DNA from: Rhodospirillaceae bacterium
GTDB taxonomy: Bacteria; Pseudomonadota; Alphaproteobacteria; GCA-2731375
Assembly: GCA_018701215.1 (NCBI GenBank)
Contig: JABIWH010000005.1
Span: forward strand, 1-64,000
Direction: 5' to 3'
Length of the DNA stretch: 64,000 nucleotides
The translations under genes were made by a program, and so were the position numbers. Below are positions 54,808 through 63,751 of the stretch, in pieces. Every line of letters begins with the position of its first letter. Position 1 is the stretch's first letter. The notes below the pieces were generated by a model. It worked only from the letters and a program-made list of their open reading frames with translations, was not told where the DNA came from and ran no database searches.

Positions 54808-55752
54808 TCAGATCTGCAGCGGGACGGGGGTCAGGACCGGCTTGCCGTCGAAATGCGCCCGGATGTTGTCATAGACCAGATCGGCCATGGCGCGGCGGGT
54901 CTCGTGGGTCGAGCTGGCAATATGCGGCGTCAGGACCACGTTCTCCATGGCCATCAGCTCCGCCGGAACTTCCGGTTCGCCATCAAAAACATCCATTGCC
55001 GCACCCGCAATGCCGCCATCGCGCAAAGCCGCGATCAAGGCCGGCTGATTAATAATCGGCCCCCGGGCGGCATTAATCAGGAAGCCGTCCGGCCCCAGGG
55101 CCTTCAGCGCCGCCGCATCGACCAGCCCGCGGTTGACCTCGCCACCTTCACAAGCCACCAAAAGTATATCGGAGGCATTGGCAAGATCGAGCAAACTTGG
55201 ATACGAGCGATAGAGCAAATCACCCATGGGCTTGATGTCGTGATAGGCAATGTGCAAGCCGAAAACCTCGGCCCGGCGTGCCACCGCCTTGCCGATACGG
55301 CCCAGGCCCAGAATACCCAGCCGTTTGCCGCGCACGGTAGTGCCCAGGTCCATGCGTCCGCCCAACCATTTGCCGCTGCGGAGAAACCGTTCCGCCTCGC
55401 CAATACGGCGCGGCGCCATCAGGATGAAGGTCATGGCCAGATCGGCGACATCGCCGGTCAGCACCTCGGGCGTGTGGGTGACGATCACGCCGCGGGCCTG
55501 TGCCGCCGCCACGTCGGTGGCATCATAGCCGACGCTGAACGATGAAATAATTTCCAGGTTTTCCAGCCGGTTGATCAGATTGGCGTTCGGACCTTTCATG
55601 CCGCCGGCGAGAATACCGCGAATGCGCGGTCCGACTTCGTCCAGCAATTTTTCTGGATCGGTGGGATCGACGAAGTTGTGCAAGGTGAATTCCTTTTCCA
55701 GGCGTTCAACCAGAAAAGGCGGCAATTGGGAAACCTGCAACAGATCGATCAT
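54808..55752 (-). CDS. D-2-hydroxyacid dehydrogenase (glyoxylate/hydroxypyruvate reductase-like)
   Basis: A 314-aa enzyme. LGILGLGRIGKAVARRA is the NAD(P) motif, INAARGPIINQPAL holds the catalytic Arg region, and VLTPHIASST holds the catalytic His. The N-terminal FVDPTDPEKLLDEVG and GGMKGPNANLINRLENLEIISSFSVGYD match hydroxypyruvate/glyoxylate reductases of this group. GGAGGG lies 7 bases upstream of the ATG at 55752. The long in-frame reading beyond that crosses the tRNA gene and is rejected. Confidence 0.88.
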   Translation of the reverse strand: MIDLLQVSQLPPFLVERLEKEFTLHNFVDPTDPEKLLDEVGPRIRGILAGGMKGPNANLINRLENLEIISSFSVGYDATDVAAAQARGVIVTHTPEVLTGDVADLAMTFILMAPRRIGEAERFLRSGKWLGGRMDLGTTVRGKRLGILGLGRIGKAVARRAEVFGLHIAYHDIKPMGDLLYRSYPSLLDLANASDILLVACEGGEVNRGLVDAAALKALGPDGFLINAARGPIINQPALIAALRDGGIAGAAMDVFDGEPEVPAELMAMENVVLTPHIASSTHETRRAMADLVYDNIRAHFDGKPVLTPVPLQI

Positions 55753-55811
55753 GGACGTGCCCTCCGCATGCCGCATCCGGCACTGAATTGATATCACCAG
55801 AAGAAAGTAAG

Positions 55812-55887
55812 TGGTGCCGCCTGGGTGACTCGAACACCCGACCTCCGCATTACGAATGCGATGCTCTACCAACTGAGCTAAGGCGGC
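55812..55887 (-). tRNA. tRNA-Thr (anticodon CGT)
   Basis: The 76-nt minus-strand gene has a perfect acceptor stem GCCGCCT/AGGCGGC with an encoded CCA. The D-arm is TTAGCTCAGTTGGTAGAGC. The anticodon loop TTCGTAA gives CGT for ACG codons. The T-arm is GGGTGTTCGAGTCACCC. The anticodon stem is TCGCA/TGCGG with one U-G pair. It lies 60 bases upstream of the D-2-hydroxyacid dehydrogenase start on the same strand. Confidence 0.96.
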
Positions 55888-56064
55888 CCGAGGCTGTATT
55901 ATAGCCCGAAAGGCGGCGGGACAATAGGCCGGGCCACGACGATTTGCAATATGATTTGAATACGGAATTACGACCGGAATTCGGGCCTCGGTTTCACCCA
56001 TTGCCAAGGTATGCGATGATCGCGCCGAATCCATCACCCTGCAATTGTCGAGAGCAGCCCGCAT

Positions 56065-57321
56065 ATGTCCGTAGTTCAACGCCTGACCGGCCTGCATTGG
56101 CGCGAACAGGGGCCCATCGTGCTGGTCGGCATGGGCCATGGCGCCACCCACTGGCTGCTGGGCACCTTCTATATCCTGTTGCCCTTTATCGCGCGGCAGT
56201 TGGAGTTGAGTTACACCGAAACCGGCCTGTTGGTCTCCGCCGTGCATATCAGCTCATTCGGCACCAATCTGTTCAGCGGCCTGGTGGTGGACGTCACGGG
56301 CCGGCGGGTGCCGATCCTGGTTGCCTCACTGTCGATCGGCGCCATGGCCATGGGCGGATTTGGCACGGCGAATGGCGTTTTGAGCCTGTTGCCCCTGGTG
56401 GTTGTAATCGGCTGCACCAACAATCTGTGGCACCCGGCCGCGATCTCTTATCTGTCGCGCCGCTTTCCCGAAACCCGCGGCTATGCCCTGTCGATCCATG
56501 CCCTGGGCGCCAATAGCGGCGATGCCCTCGCCCCCCTCGCCATTGGCGCCGCCCTGTTGTGGTTGAGCTGGACCCAGGCCGCCATGGCCGCCTGTGTTCC
56601 GACCCTGGTCGTGGCGCTGATATTATTTGTCGCCCTGCCGCGAAGTACCTCGCAGAGCCAGCAAGGCGCCAGTGCCGGTGACGCCGGTAGCACCGGCGCC
56701 AACGAGGGCATGAGCCTGGCGGCCTATTGGCGCGGCCTGACCGCCCTGGTCCGGGACCGCGCGGTTTTGAGCCTGTGCCTGGTGGCCGCCCTGCGCACCA
56801 TGACCCAGGCCGGTCTGCTGGCTTTTCTGCCTCTGTATTTGAGCAACGACCTGGGCGCCGGGCCGTTGTACCTAGGCGCGGCCCTGGCGGCGATGCAGGC
56901 CTCGGGCGTGGTGGCCGCCCCCATCGCGGGGGCCTGGTCGGACCGGATCGGGCGCCGGCCAATCGTCCTGGCGGGGCTGTCCGCCTCGACCGTGGTCGTC
57001 GCCTCGCTGGTACTGATCGGCAGTGCGGAGGTTTTTGTTGTCGGCCTCTCGGTACTGGGCTTCGTCCTGTTCGCGGTACGCCCGGTGATCCATTCCTGGA
57101 TGATGGACCTGACGCCGCCGAACCTGGGCGGCTCCGCCACCTCGTTGATGTTCGGCAGCCAGGCGATGCTGGCCACCGCCGCGCCGATCATCGGCGGCCT
57201 GATCGCCGATACCTGGGGTTTGGTTTCGGTGTTCTATTTCTTGGCCGGCGGCCTGTTGGCGGCCAACCTGGCCCTGGTGCTGCTGCCCCTGTCGACAAAG
57301 GCGAAGACGGCGGCAACCTAG
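56065..57321 (+). CDS. MFS transporter
   Basis: A 418-aa, twelve-segment major facilitator. The first segment starts GPIVLVGMGHGATHWLLGTFYILLP. Loop 2-3 carries SGLVVDVTGRRVPILV, the MFS D-x-x-GRR motif. A cytoplasmic insert near residues 190-220 (STSQSQQGASAGDAGSTGANEG) joins the two halves. The second half has AGAWSDRIGRRPIVLAGL, the repeated motif. The substrate is unknown; such proteins resemble fosmidomycin-resistance-type exporters. It converges with the enoyl-CoA hydratase gene. Confidence 0.85.
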   Translation: MSVVQRLTGLHWREQGPIVLVGMGHGATHWLLGTFYILLPFIARQLELSYTETGLLVSAVHISSFGTNLFSGLVVDVTGRRVPILVASLSIGAMAMGGFGTANGVLSLLPLVVVIGCTNNLWHPAAISYLSRRFPETRGYALSIHALGANSGDALAPLAIGAALLWLSWTQAAMAACVPTLVVALILFVALPRSTSQSQQGASAGDAGSTGANEGMSLAAYWRGLTALVRDRAVLSLCLVAALRTMTQAGLLAFLPLYLSNDLGAGPLYLGAALAAMQASGVVAAPIAGAWSDRIGRRPIVLAGLSASTVVVASLVLIGSAEVFVVGLSVLGFVLFAVRPVIHSWMMDLTPPNLGGSATSLMFGSQAMLATAAPIIGGLIADTWGLVSVFYFLAGGLLAANLALVLLPLSTKAKTAAT

Positions 57322-57329
57322 GATGCTTC

Positions 57330-58112
57330 CTATTCCGCCGGCAGTCTGGTGAAATCCGCCGGCCGTTTTTCCTTGAAGGCGGCGATGGCCTCGCGGTTGG
57401 CCGGGGCGCCAACCAGACGGCCAAAGGCTTCGTTCTCCCGCTCGCGGGCGTGACGGGTGGCGTCCAGACGGGCCGCCAGCAACAGCTGCTTGGTCGCGAC
57501 CAGGGAGGGGATGGGTTTTTGCGCGATGAATTCGGCCATCTCCATGGTTTCCTCCATCAGTTGCTCGTCCGGCACCTGTCGCCAGGCCAGGCCGATTTCC
57601 ACCGCGTAATCGGCATCGATCCAGGGCGCGGTATACAAAATATGCGCCGTCGCGGCCCAACCGATCATGGCGGGCAAAAGGAAACTGCTGCCGGCCTCGG
57701 TGGTGACGCCAAGATCCACGAAGGGCGCTTTCAGGCGCGCCTCTTCGGCCATCAGGACCATATCGCAATGGGGCAGCAAGGTCAGGCCGATGCCGACGCC
57801 GATACCATTGACGGCGGCGATCAGGGGTTTTGGAAAGGCCTCCACAACCTCGATAAAGGGCTGGAAGCCGTGGCGCAGGCCATCGTCGTGAAGCCGCGGG
57901 CTGCCAAGTTCGCCCAGGTCCTGACCGGCGGAAAAGGCCCTATCCTGTCCGGTGATCACAACCACGGCCAGATCGGGAGCCGCCGCCGCTTCCTTCAGGG
58001 CCGCCGTGGCCGCGTCATAGACATCGTCGTTGAAGGCGTTCAGCGCATCCGGCCGGTTCAGGGTCAACAGACGGACCCGGTTTCTATCTCTAACCTTGAC
58101 CAATTCACTCAT
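57330..58112 (-). CDS. Enoyl-CoA hydratase/isomerase-family protein
   Basis: A 260-aa crotonase. The oxyanion-hole strand DRAFSAGQDLGELG and the second loop FPKPLIAAVNGIGVGIGLTLLPHCDM are both present. Glu residues of the catalytic helix sit in FVDLGVTTEAGSSFLLP. A 2-enoyl-CoA or ring-cleavage intermediate (PaaG-like) substrate is plausible. GAGGCGATGTC precedes the start. It is divergent from ada with 170 bases between. Confidence 0.9.
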   Translation of the reverse strand: MSELVKVRDRNRVRLLTLNRPDALNAFNDDVYDAATAALKEAAAAPDLAVVVITGQDRAFSAGQDLGELGSPRLHDDGLRHGFQPFIEVVEAFPKPLIAAVNGIGVGIGLTLLPHCDMVLMAEEARLKAPFVDLGVTTEAGSSFLLPAMIGWAATAHILYTAPWIDADYAVEIGLAWRQVPDEQLMEETMEMAEFIAQKPIPSLVATKQLLLAARLDATRHARERENEAFGRLVGAPANREAIAAFKEKRPADFTRLPAE

Positions 58113-58282
58113 GACATCGCCTCCATGCGGTCGGGTACAGCGATTTGCACCCGGTCAACTTCTTCTTCAACATCGCGGCAATCCTGTACCAACAAATGTA
58201 CTCGAAAACGCATTACACTATAATATTGGCCGCAAGCAGCGGATAGCGATGTTTCACGGCGCTATTTAGAAAGGGGGTGTTG

Positions 58283-59389
58283 ATGACAAAATCCACGATG
58301 AACAACAGGAACACCACCATGACCGATCAAAGCCGCTGGCAGGCCGTACAAGGGCGCGATGGCGCCGCTGATGGCCGTTTCGTTTACGCCGTAACCTCCA
58401 CTGGCATATACTGCCGCCCGACCTGCGCCTCGCGCCGGCCTCTACGCCGCAACGTGCGGTTTTTCGATTTGCCCGAGGCCGCCGAGCAGGAAGGTTTCCG
58501 CCCCTGCAAACGCTGCAAGCCGACTGAGAGCGTCAGCCCGGATGTGGCCGTGCAAAAGGTGCGGACGATCTGTGGCTTCATAGAACAGGAGCTGGAGTTG
58601 GGTGCCGACGGCAGCCCCTCGTTGGCCGCCATCGCCGAACGGGTCGGCGGCAGCCCGCATCATCTGCAACGCACCTTCAAGCGGCTGCTGGGCGTGACAC
58701 CCGCGCAATATGGCGATGCCCGCCGCCTCGCGCGCCTGAAAGCCGGTCTGAAACAGGGCGAAAGCGTGACCAACGCCATGTATGACGCAGGTTATGGCGC
58801 CGCCTCGCGCCTGTATGAACGCTCCAACAGCCAGTTGGGCATGACGCCGGCCAGCTATGCCAAGGGGGGCAAGGGCGCGCGCATGGGCTATACCATTACC
58901 CCATCGCCCCTGGGGCGCCTGATGGTGGCGGCGACGGCGCAGGGCGTCTGTTTTCTGTCCCTGGGCGAGGATGCGCATTTGATCGCCGAATTGCGCCGGG
59001 AATATCCCCTGGCCGAAATCGTCGCGGACGAGATTGTGCTAGGGGATTGGGTGCGGACGGTGGTGGCCTATCTGGAAGGCGCGATACCCCATCCCAATCT
59101 GCCCCTTGATGTGCAAGGCACCGCCTTTCAACGCCGGGTCTGGCAGGAATTGATGCAAATTCCGGCCGGCGTGACCCGCACCTATTCGGAGTTGGCCGAA
59201 CAGATCAGCGGCAAGGCCACGGCCCGGCGCGCCGTGGCCCGCGGCTGCGCCACCAACCCGGTGTCGCTAATTATTCCCTGCCATCGGGTGGTGCGCGGCG
59301 ACGGCGGCCTGGGCGGCTACCGTTGGGGGCTGGAGCGCAAGGCGGCCCTGATCGCGGCGGAGCGGGAACGGCGCGAAAAAGCCGGATAA
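58283..59389 (+). CDS. ada: Bifunctional DNA-repair methyltransferase/transcriptional regulator Ada
   Basis: The 368-aa protein has the N-terminal zinc-binding methyl-acceptor domain with Cys44, Cys48, Cys75 and Cys78 (GIYCRPTCASRRP, FRPCKRCKP). An AraC-type helix-turn-helix follows (about 100-190; ITER-like AERVGGSPHHLQRTFKRLLG). The C-terminal O6-methylguanine-DNA methyltransferase domain has active Cys333 in IIPCHRVVRGDGGLGGYRWG. Methylation of the N-terminal Cys turns it into an activator of the adaptive response in relatives. GGGGGTGTTG precedes the ATG at 58283. Confidence 0.93.
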   Translation: MTKSTMNNRNTTMTDQSRWQAVQGRDGAADGRFVYAVTSTGIYCRPTCASRRPLRRNVRFFDLPEAAEQEGFRPCKRCKPTESVSPDVAVQKVRTICGFIEQELELGADGSPSLAAIAERVGGSPHHLQRTFKRLLGVTPAQYGDARRLARLKAGLKQGESVTNAMYDAGYGAASRLYERSNSQLGMTPASYAKGGKGARMGYTITPSPLGRLMVAATAQGVCFLSLGEDAHLIAELRREYPLAEIVADEIVLGDWVRTVVAYLEGAIPHPNLPLDVQGTAFQRRVWQELMQIPAGVTRTYSELAEQISGKATARRAVARGCATNPVSLIIPCHRVVRGDGGLGGYRWGLERKAALIAAERERREKAG

Positions 59390-59533
59390 GTTTTTTGGAC
59401 GCGGTGCGCTGCGGCGACCATTCGCCGCACGCGCCTCGCCTTGACGGCGGCCGCCGGGGCTGTCCTAATTGCTGAACCTGACTGGCGGGGACCAGTATTG
59501 AGGCCAGCGACGGGGCAGCGACGGGGCAGCGAA

Positions 59534-60127
59534 ATGTTTATTCAAACCGAACCCACACCAAATCCTGAAACCTTGAAATTTCTACCCGGCATAACCGTGC
59601 TGCCGTCAGGCACCTTTGACTATCGCGGCGAAGCGGAGGCGCAGGCCTCGCCCCTGGCGCAGAGCCTGTTCGCCATCGAAGGGGTAAGCGGCGTATTCCT
59701 GGGTCATGATTTTGTTTCGGTTACCAAGGGCGAGGCCGAATGGTTTCATCTAAAGCCGCTGATCCTTGGCGCGTTGATGGCCCATTTTAACCAAGGGCTG
59801 CCGGTTATTATCAATGCCTTAGTGGATGGTCCCAGCGCGCCGGCCGGTGCCGGGAAGGATCCGGATGGGTCCGGCTCCCACGGGGCTGGCGGGGCCGACG
59901 GCGAGGTGGTGGCGCAGATTAACGAGCTGCTGGAAAGCCGGGTACGGCCCGTGGTGGCCCAGGATGGCGGCGATATTGTCTTTCATTCCTTCGAAGAGGG
60001 CGTGGTTTATCTGCATATGCGCGGCGCTTGCGCCGGTTGCCCCAGCGCGACCATTACCCTAAAAAACGGCATCGAACGGATGCTGTTGCACTTCGTCCCG
60101 GAGGTAACGGAAGTTCGCGCGGTCTGA
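59534..60127 (+). CDS. NifU-like iron-sulfur scaffold protein (Nfu)
   Basis: A 197-aa protein of the Nfu type. The N-terminal Nfu_N domain opens MFIQTEPTPNPETLKFLPG and has FAIEGVSGVFLGHDFVSVTK. A Gly/Ala/Asp-rich linker (about 103-126) leads to the NifU C-terminal domain. The 4Fe-4S ligand pair lies in RGACAGCPSATITLKNGIERML. It helps deliver clusters to apo-proteins. The start is the family's conserved MFIQTE; a longer reading upstream is not supported. Confidence 0.92.
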   Translation: MFIQTEPTPNPETLKFLPGITVLPSGTFDYRGEAEAQASPLAQSLFAIEGVSGVFLGHDFVSVTKGEAEWFHLKPLILGALMAHFNQGLPVIINALVDGPSAPAGAGKDPDGSGSHGAGGADGEVVAQINELLESRVRPVVAQDGGDIVFHSFEEGVVYLHMRGACAGCPSATITLKNGIERMLLHFVPEVTEVRAV

Positions 60128-60688
60128 TATAATCAGGCAGCGAATCGCAACCATAATGATCGGAGGCTAAATCTGGTGATGTTTGGTTTGCATTGAACGC
60201 AAACGACACCACAAACAACATTGCCAACAGCACTGCCAGCAGCACTGCCAACAAGGCGGCAGGACTCAGCTTGATTTTTTAGTGTTTTTGGCGTAATCAG
60301 AGGCCTGAAGAAGCAAGAAAGCCGGCCAGAATGGCCGGTCAGGCCGCCGGAAACCGGCGCGGCGCTTGATCTAGTCTAATTCGGCTTAGGCGTCAAAAGC
60401 TCAGAAGAACCGCCAAATTTTTTTCAAATTTTCCCATCTGGCTCCGCCAAATCGGGATTAAGGACTGCTTAACAGCCCGGAATTTGGAAACACTTCGGCA
60501 CTCAGCTGGGACAATAGCAAACAGTGTATGAACAAACTGTTAAGAAAAAAATTAGATTTGAGAAAAAGGTGCAAGCGCAACGATCAGGCAAGGTGTGTTG
60601 GTAGTGCCGGATCACAAAACGAATAGCCGACGAACGATGGTTTGAACGGCTGGGTGTAAGGGGGTTGGTGGCTGGCCATCAATCAAAA
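60128..60688. other. Intergenic region with 12-nt micro-repeat and hairpins
   Basis: This 560-base stretch holds no convincing gene. A 12-nt direct repeat (AACAGCACTGCC, AGCAGCACTGCC) lies near 60222-60251. Stem-loops CCGGCCAGAATGGCCGG (60323-60339) and a partly overlapping GCCGCCGG/CCGGCGC dyad may end the nfu transcript. CTTAACAG (60468-60475) and CTGTTAAG (60537-60544) form a wider-spaced perfect inverted repeat. A 30-codon frame at 60193-60282 begins with TTG and has no suitably placed binding site. Confidence 0.45.
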
Positions 60689-61783
60689 ATGGCGTTGACG
60701 ATGAAAATTGGAAATCAGGCTGTCATGGCCGCCGCACTTGCCGTTGTTTGTGCAGGCCAAGTTTTTGTGGGCCCAACCCTCTCCGGCCCGTCTTCCGCTG
60801 CGGCGAAGATGGTACGCAACACGGCGTTCGGCGTGAGCGAGATAAATTTGTTCGCCGCGCCCGCTTTTCATCCGGCGATCAGCGCGATCGCGTCGATGCC
60901 GGCTCTGGAGATGCCGCATCTGGGCCAAAGCAAGGATACGCCATTGCAGCTGGCCAGTTTGGCGGTCCTACCCGGGCAACGCCTTGATTGGCGCCATGGC
61001 CGGCGCTTCAACAGCCAGGAATTGCTCGATTTATCCCTGACGGCGTTGCGGCGGGGCAAGGCAGCGGTGCCGCCGGTATATTTGAGCCGCTTCCCGGCCA
61101 AACTGGCGAAATTGCGCTCGCCCAAACTGCGCAAGGAAATTTTCATCAAGACCGTGCTGCCTCTCGTCCTGCGCGCCAACGAAGAGGTGCAGGCGGAACG
61201 CCAGCGCATGCTGTCGCTACTCGTGCGGAAACGCGCGCAAGACAATCTATCGGCAAGCGAAAAGGCCTTTCTGGCTCATCTGGCGGCGCAGTACGAGGTG
61301 CCTAAGGGCGATCTGGACGAGCTGCAACAACGGGTCGATGTAATTCCGGCCTCGCTGGCCCTGGCCCAGGGCGCGGAAGAATCTGGTTGGGGCACCTCGC
61401 GTTTTGCCCGCCAGGGCAACGCGGTGTTCGGTCAACGGACCTTTCGCAAAGGCGATGGGCTGGTACCCCTGCGCCGGGCACAAGGGCAGAGTTACGAGGT
61501 CAAGGCATTCAACAGCCTGTACACCTCGGTGCGGTCCTATGTTTGGAACCTGAATACTCATTTCGCCTACAAGACGTTGCGCAGCAAGCGTGCGGCCTTG
61601 CGTGACGGCGGCAAACCATTGAATGGTTATGCCTTGACCGGGGCCTTGGAGCGCTATTCCGAACGGGGCGAGAAATACGTCCAGACCATCCGCGTGATCA
61701 TGCGGGCCAACCGGCTGCACGATTTCGATGATGTACGGTTGCTGCCGGCCGATACGGATCTAGGCAGCGGCCAGCCGTCCTGA
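60689..61783 (+). CDS. Bax-like glucosaminidase-domain protein
   Basis: A 364-aa protein resembling Bax, a mannosyl-glycoprotein endo-beta-N-acetylglucosaminidase-type peptidoglycan hydrolase. It has the catalytic-Glu loop VIPASLALAQGAEESGWGTSR, then GNAVFGQRTF and AFNSLYTSVRSYVWNLNTH. An N-terminal signal/anchor (NQAVMAAALAVVCAGQVFVG) sends it to the periplasm. The start is uncertain: ATGs at 60689 and 60701 and a TTG at 60665 are in frame, and none has a well placed ribosome-binding site. Confidence 0.83.
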   Translation: MALTMKIGNQAVMAAALAVVCAGQVFVGPTLSGPSSAAAKMVRNTAFGVSEINLFAAPAFHPAISAIASMPALEMPHLGQSKDTPLQLASLAVLPGQRLDWRHGRRFNSQELLDLSLTALRRGKAAVPPVYLSRFPAKLAKLRSPKLRKEIFIKTVLPLVLRANEEVQAERQRMLSLLVRKRAQDNLSASEKAFLAHLAAQYEVPKGDLDELQQRVDVIPASLALAQGAEESGWGTSRFARQGNAVFGQRTFRKGDGLVPLRRAQGQSYEVKAFNSLYTSVRSYVWNLNTHFAYKTLRSKRAALRDGGKPLNGYALTGALERYSERGEKYVQTIRVIMRANRLHDFDDVRLLPADTDLGSGQPS

Positions 61784-61878
61784 ATTCGTCGCACCTGGGT
61801 TTGGACGCCTAAATTAGTCACACCTGAATTTATCGCAATGGGGCACCGTCATGCATGGCGGCTACGTCTCAAGAATGC

Positions 61879-62982
61879 CTATTTCTTGGGAATATAGAAC
61901 GGTGTCCCAAACCAGCGCCAGCGGCCGTCTTTTGCCTGCAGCGTGCAATTGATCCTGCCCCGGCCGGGCGCGAAAGGCTTTTCCAGGCGGACTTCGAAAC
62001 GCCGGCTGCCCAGGCGCTCCAATTGCGCAACACTACTTTGATTGGAGGCGAAACAGGCCAGGGTTTTCAGGCTGCCAATGCTTTCCGACACGGTAAAGCC
62101 AAAGGCCGGCGGATTGTTGTCGTGCAATACCGTATCGGCGGGCAGCACATCTCTGACCGGTAACGGCAAGCCATTGCCCGCGAGACGAAACCGCTCGACG
62201 GCGGCAAAGCGCTCGTTCAGGGCAAAACGGGGCAGGCCATAAAGGTCCTCGCCACTATGGGCAACGCCAGAATGCTGACCGAAGGCCGCGATGAAACCCG
62301 CTGCCTGGGCAGCCTGTTTCTCCCGCAGGCCGAACTCGCCGTAGGGATAGGCCAGCAGTTTCGGCGCGAAGCCCAACTCCGCGCGAAAGCGCGCGTTGGA
62401 ACGGGTTAGCTCTTCCTCCAGACTGTCCCGGCTGGCGTCGGGTAAATGGCCGTGACTGCCGCTATGGTTGCCAATGCTCACGCCGGCCGCCGCCAGGGCC
62501 CGCAGCTGCGCCCAGGTCATATGTCCCGGCCGCTTGGCATCAATGGCATTGGTGGCCACGAACAGGGTAAAGGGCAGGCCCGCCTTGGCCAGCATGGGCC
62601 AGGCCCGGTCGTACACAGAGAGGAAGGCATCGTCGATGGTCAATGCGATGGTGCGCTCGGGCAAGGTTTCCTGGCGGCGAAAAGTCGTAATGATTTCAGG
62701 CAGGGACATGACGTTGTAGCCGCCCGCCTTGATCTCGGCCAGATGGGCCGCGAATTGCTCTATCCTGACATTGGTCGAGGGATAGTCTGTTTCGCCAAAG
62801 CGGTGATACATGAATACAACCGCCGACGAGGCCACCTCGCCCGCCTGGGCGCGCCGTCCGCCCAGGACCGGGTCAAAACTGCCCAACAACAGAAAAAGTA
62901 GGAGCAGGCCCAGATAAATCGGCTTTTTGCCAATCCGGGTCCCAATGATCGGAAGACGATATTTGCCACAAATAGATTGCAT
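61879..62982 (-). CDS. Polysaccharide deacetylase-family protein, membrane-anchored
   Basis: A 367-aa NodB-homology protein. The N terminus has a signal-anchor (KKPIYLGLLLLFLLLG). The first Asp motif is ALTIDDAFLSVYDRA. The metal His pair lies in SIGNHSGSHGHLPDASRD. FRAELGFAPKLLAYPYGEFG with Tyr-Pro-Tyr-Gly completes the NodB core. A C-terminal domain (about 265-367) closes the chain. It likely removes acetyl groups from a surface or wall polysaccharide in the periplasm. It converges with the Bax-like gene and is divergent from the nitroreductase gene. Confidence 0.86.
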   Translation of the reverse strand: MQSICGKYRLPIIGTRIGKKPIYLGLLLLFLLLGSFDPVLGGRRAQAGEVASSAVVFMYHRFGETDYPSTNVRIEQFAAHLAEIKAGGYNVMSLPEIITTFRRQETLPERTIALTIDDAFLSVYDRAWPMLAKAGLPFTLFVATNAIDAKRPGHMTWAQLRALAAAGVSIGNHSGSHGHLPDASRDSLEEELTRSNARFRAELGFAPKLLAYPYGEFGLREKQAAQAAGFIAAFGQHSGVAHSGEDLYGLPRFALNERFAAVERFRLAGNGLPLPVRDVLPADTVLHDNNPPAFGFTVSESIGSLKTLACFASNQSSVAQLERLGSRRFEVRLEKPFAPGRGRINCTLQAKDGRWRWFGTPFYIPKK

Positions 62983-63114
62983 GATAGATGTGTTTAATAC
63001 ACTTACCCAGCAAGACCAATATATCTTAATTCCAATTTATTCTTATCGCTGTAAAAAAGGCCAGTAGAAAGTCGGCGCAGTAAGCTAGGGCAGCAGGACA
63101 GCGAGGAAGCCAAG

Positions 63115-63708
63115 ATGAGCGGAATTGTAAACGACAAAAGCTTCGACATCATTTTCCGTGATGGGCGTAGCCATGGGGTTTGGCTGGATCGGCCGGTCTC
63201 GGAAATCACCTTGCAGGCGCTCTATGAATTGTTGAGCCTGGGGCCGACCTCGGCCAATGGGTCGCCGGGGCGCTTCCTGTTCCTGTGCTCGGACGAGGCA
63301 AAGGAGCGGTTGCGCCCTTATTTGAGCGCCGGCAATGTAACCCAGACCATGACCGCCCCCGCCGTCGCCATCGTTGGCTATGACCTTGCCTTCTGCGACA
63401 AGTTCGAAACCCTGTGGCCGGGCAACGAAGAGGTTCGCACCTGGTTCGAGGGCAACGACGAAAAGCTGCTGGAAACGGCGTTTCGCAACAGCACCTTGCA
63501 GGGCGCCTATATGATCATCGCCGCCCGCGCCCTGGGCCTGGATTGCGGGCCGATGTCCGGCTTTGATGTGGATGGGGTCAACAGGGAATTTTTCGCCGAC
63601 AGTACCATACGGGTGAATTTCCTCTGCAACCTGGGCCACGGGGATCCCGCCGCCTTGCCGCCACGCAAGCCGCGGCTGGCCTTTGACGACGCCGCCAAAG
63701 TGATCTAG
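63115..63708 (+). CDS. RutE/malonic semialdehyde reductase-like nitroreductase-family protein
   Basis: A 197-aa FMN-dependent nitroreductase-fold protein. SLGPTSANGSPGRFLFLCSDEAKERL is the RutE signature (in place of the usual SxxNxQP loop). MTAPAVAIVGYDLAF and AARALGLDCGPMSGFDVDGVNREFF are also closely RutE-like. It reduces malonic semialdehyde or similar aldehydes in uracil breakdown relatives, but no other rut genes are in view. GCGAGGAAGCCAAG precedes the ATG well. Confidence 0.88.
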   Translation: MSGIVNDKSFDIIFRDGRSHGVWLDRPVSEITLQALYELLSLGPTSANGSPGRFLFLCSDEAKERLRPYLSAGNVTQTMTAPAVAIVGYDLAFCDKFETLWPGNEEVRTWFEGNDEKLLETAFRNSTLQGAYMIIAARALGLDCGPMSGFDVDGVNREFFADSTIRVNFLCNLGHGDPAALPPRKPRLAFDDAAKVI

Positions 63709-63751
63709 TTCAACAATCCGGTCCGGCACCGGGACGCGAGGCATTCGGGCC

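Noticed and set aside
56727..58223. Long 498-codon plus-strand frame covering the MFS end and the enoyl-CoA hydratase gene
   Set aside because: It is out of frame with MFS and antisense to the hydratase; no family resemblance.
60054..60272. Minus-strand frame resembling a signal peptide (LLAVLLAVLLAMLF) overlapping the nfu end
   Set aside because: It has no ATG or binding site, the hydrophobic stretch is the reverse reading of the 12-nt repeat, and it runs antisense into nfu.
60193..60282. Thirty-codon open frame starting TTG with Asn-Ser-Thr-Ala repeats
   Set aside because: The nearest GGAGG is too far upstream, no ATG is in frame and the repeat alone can create the open frame.
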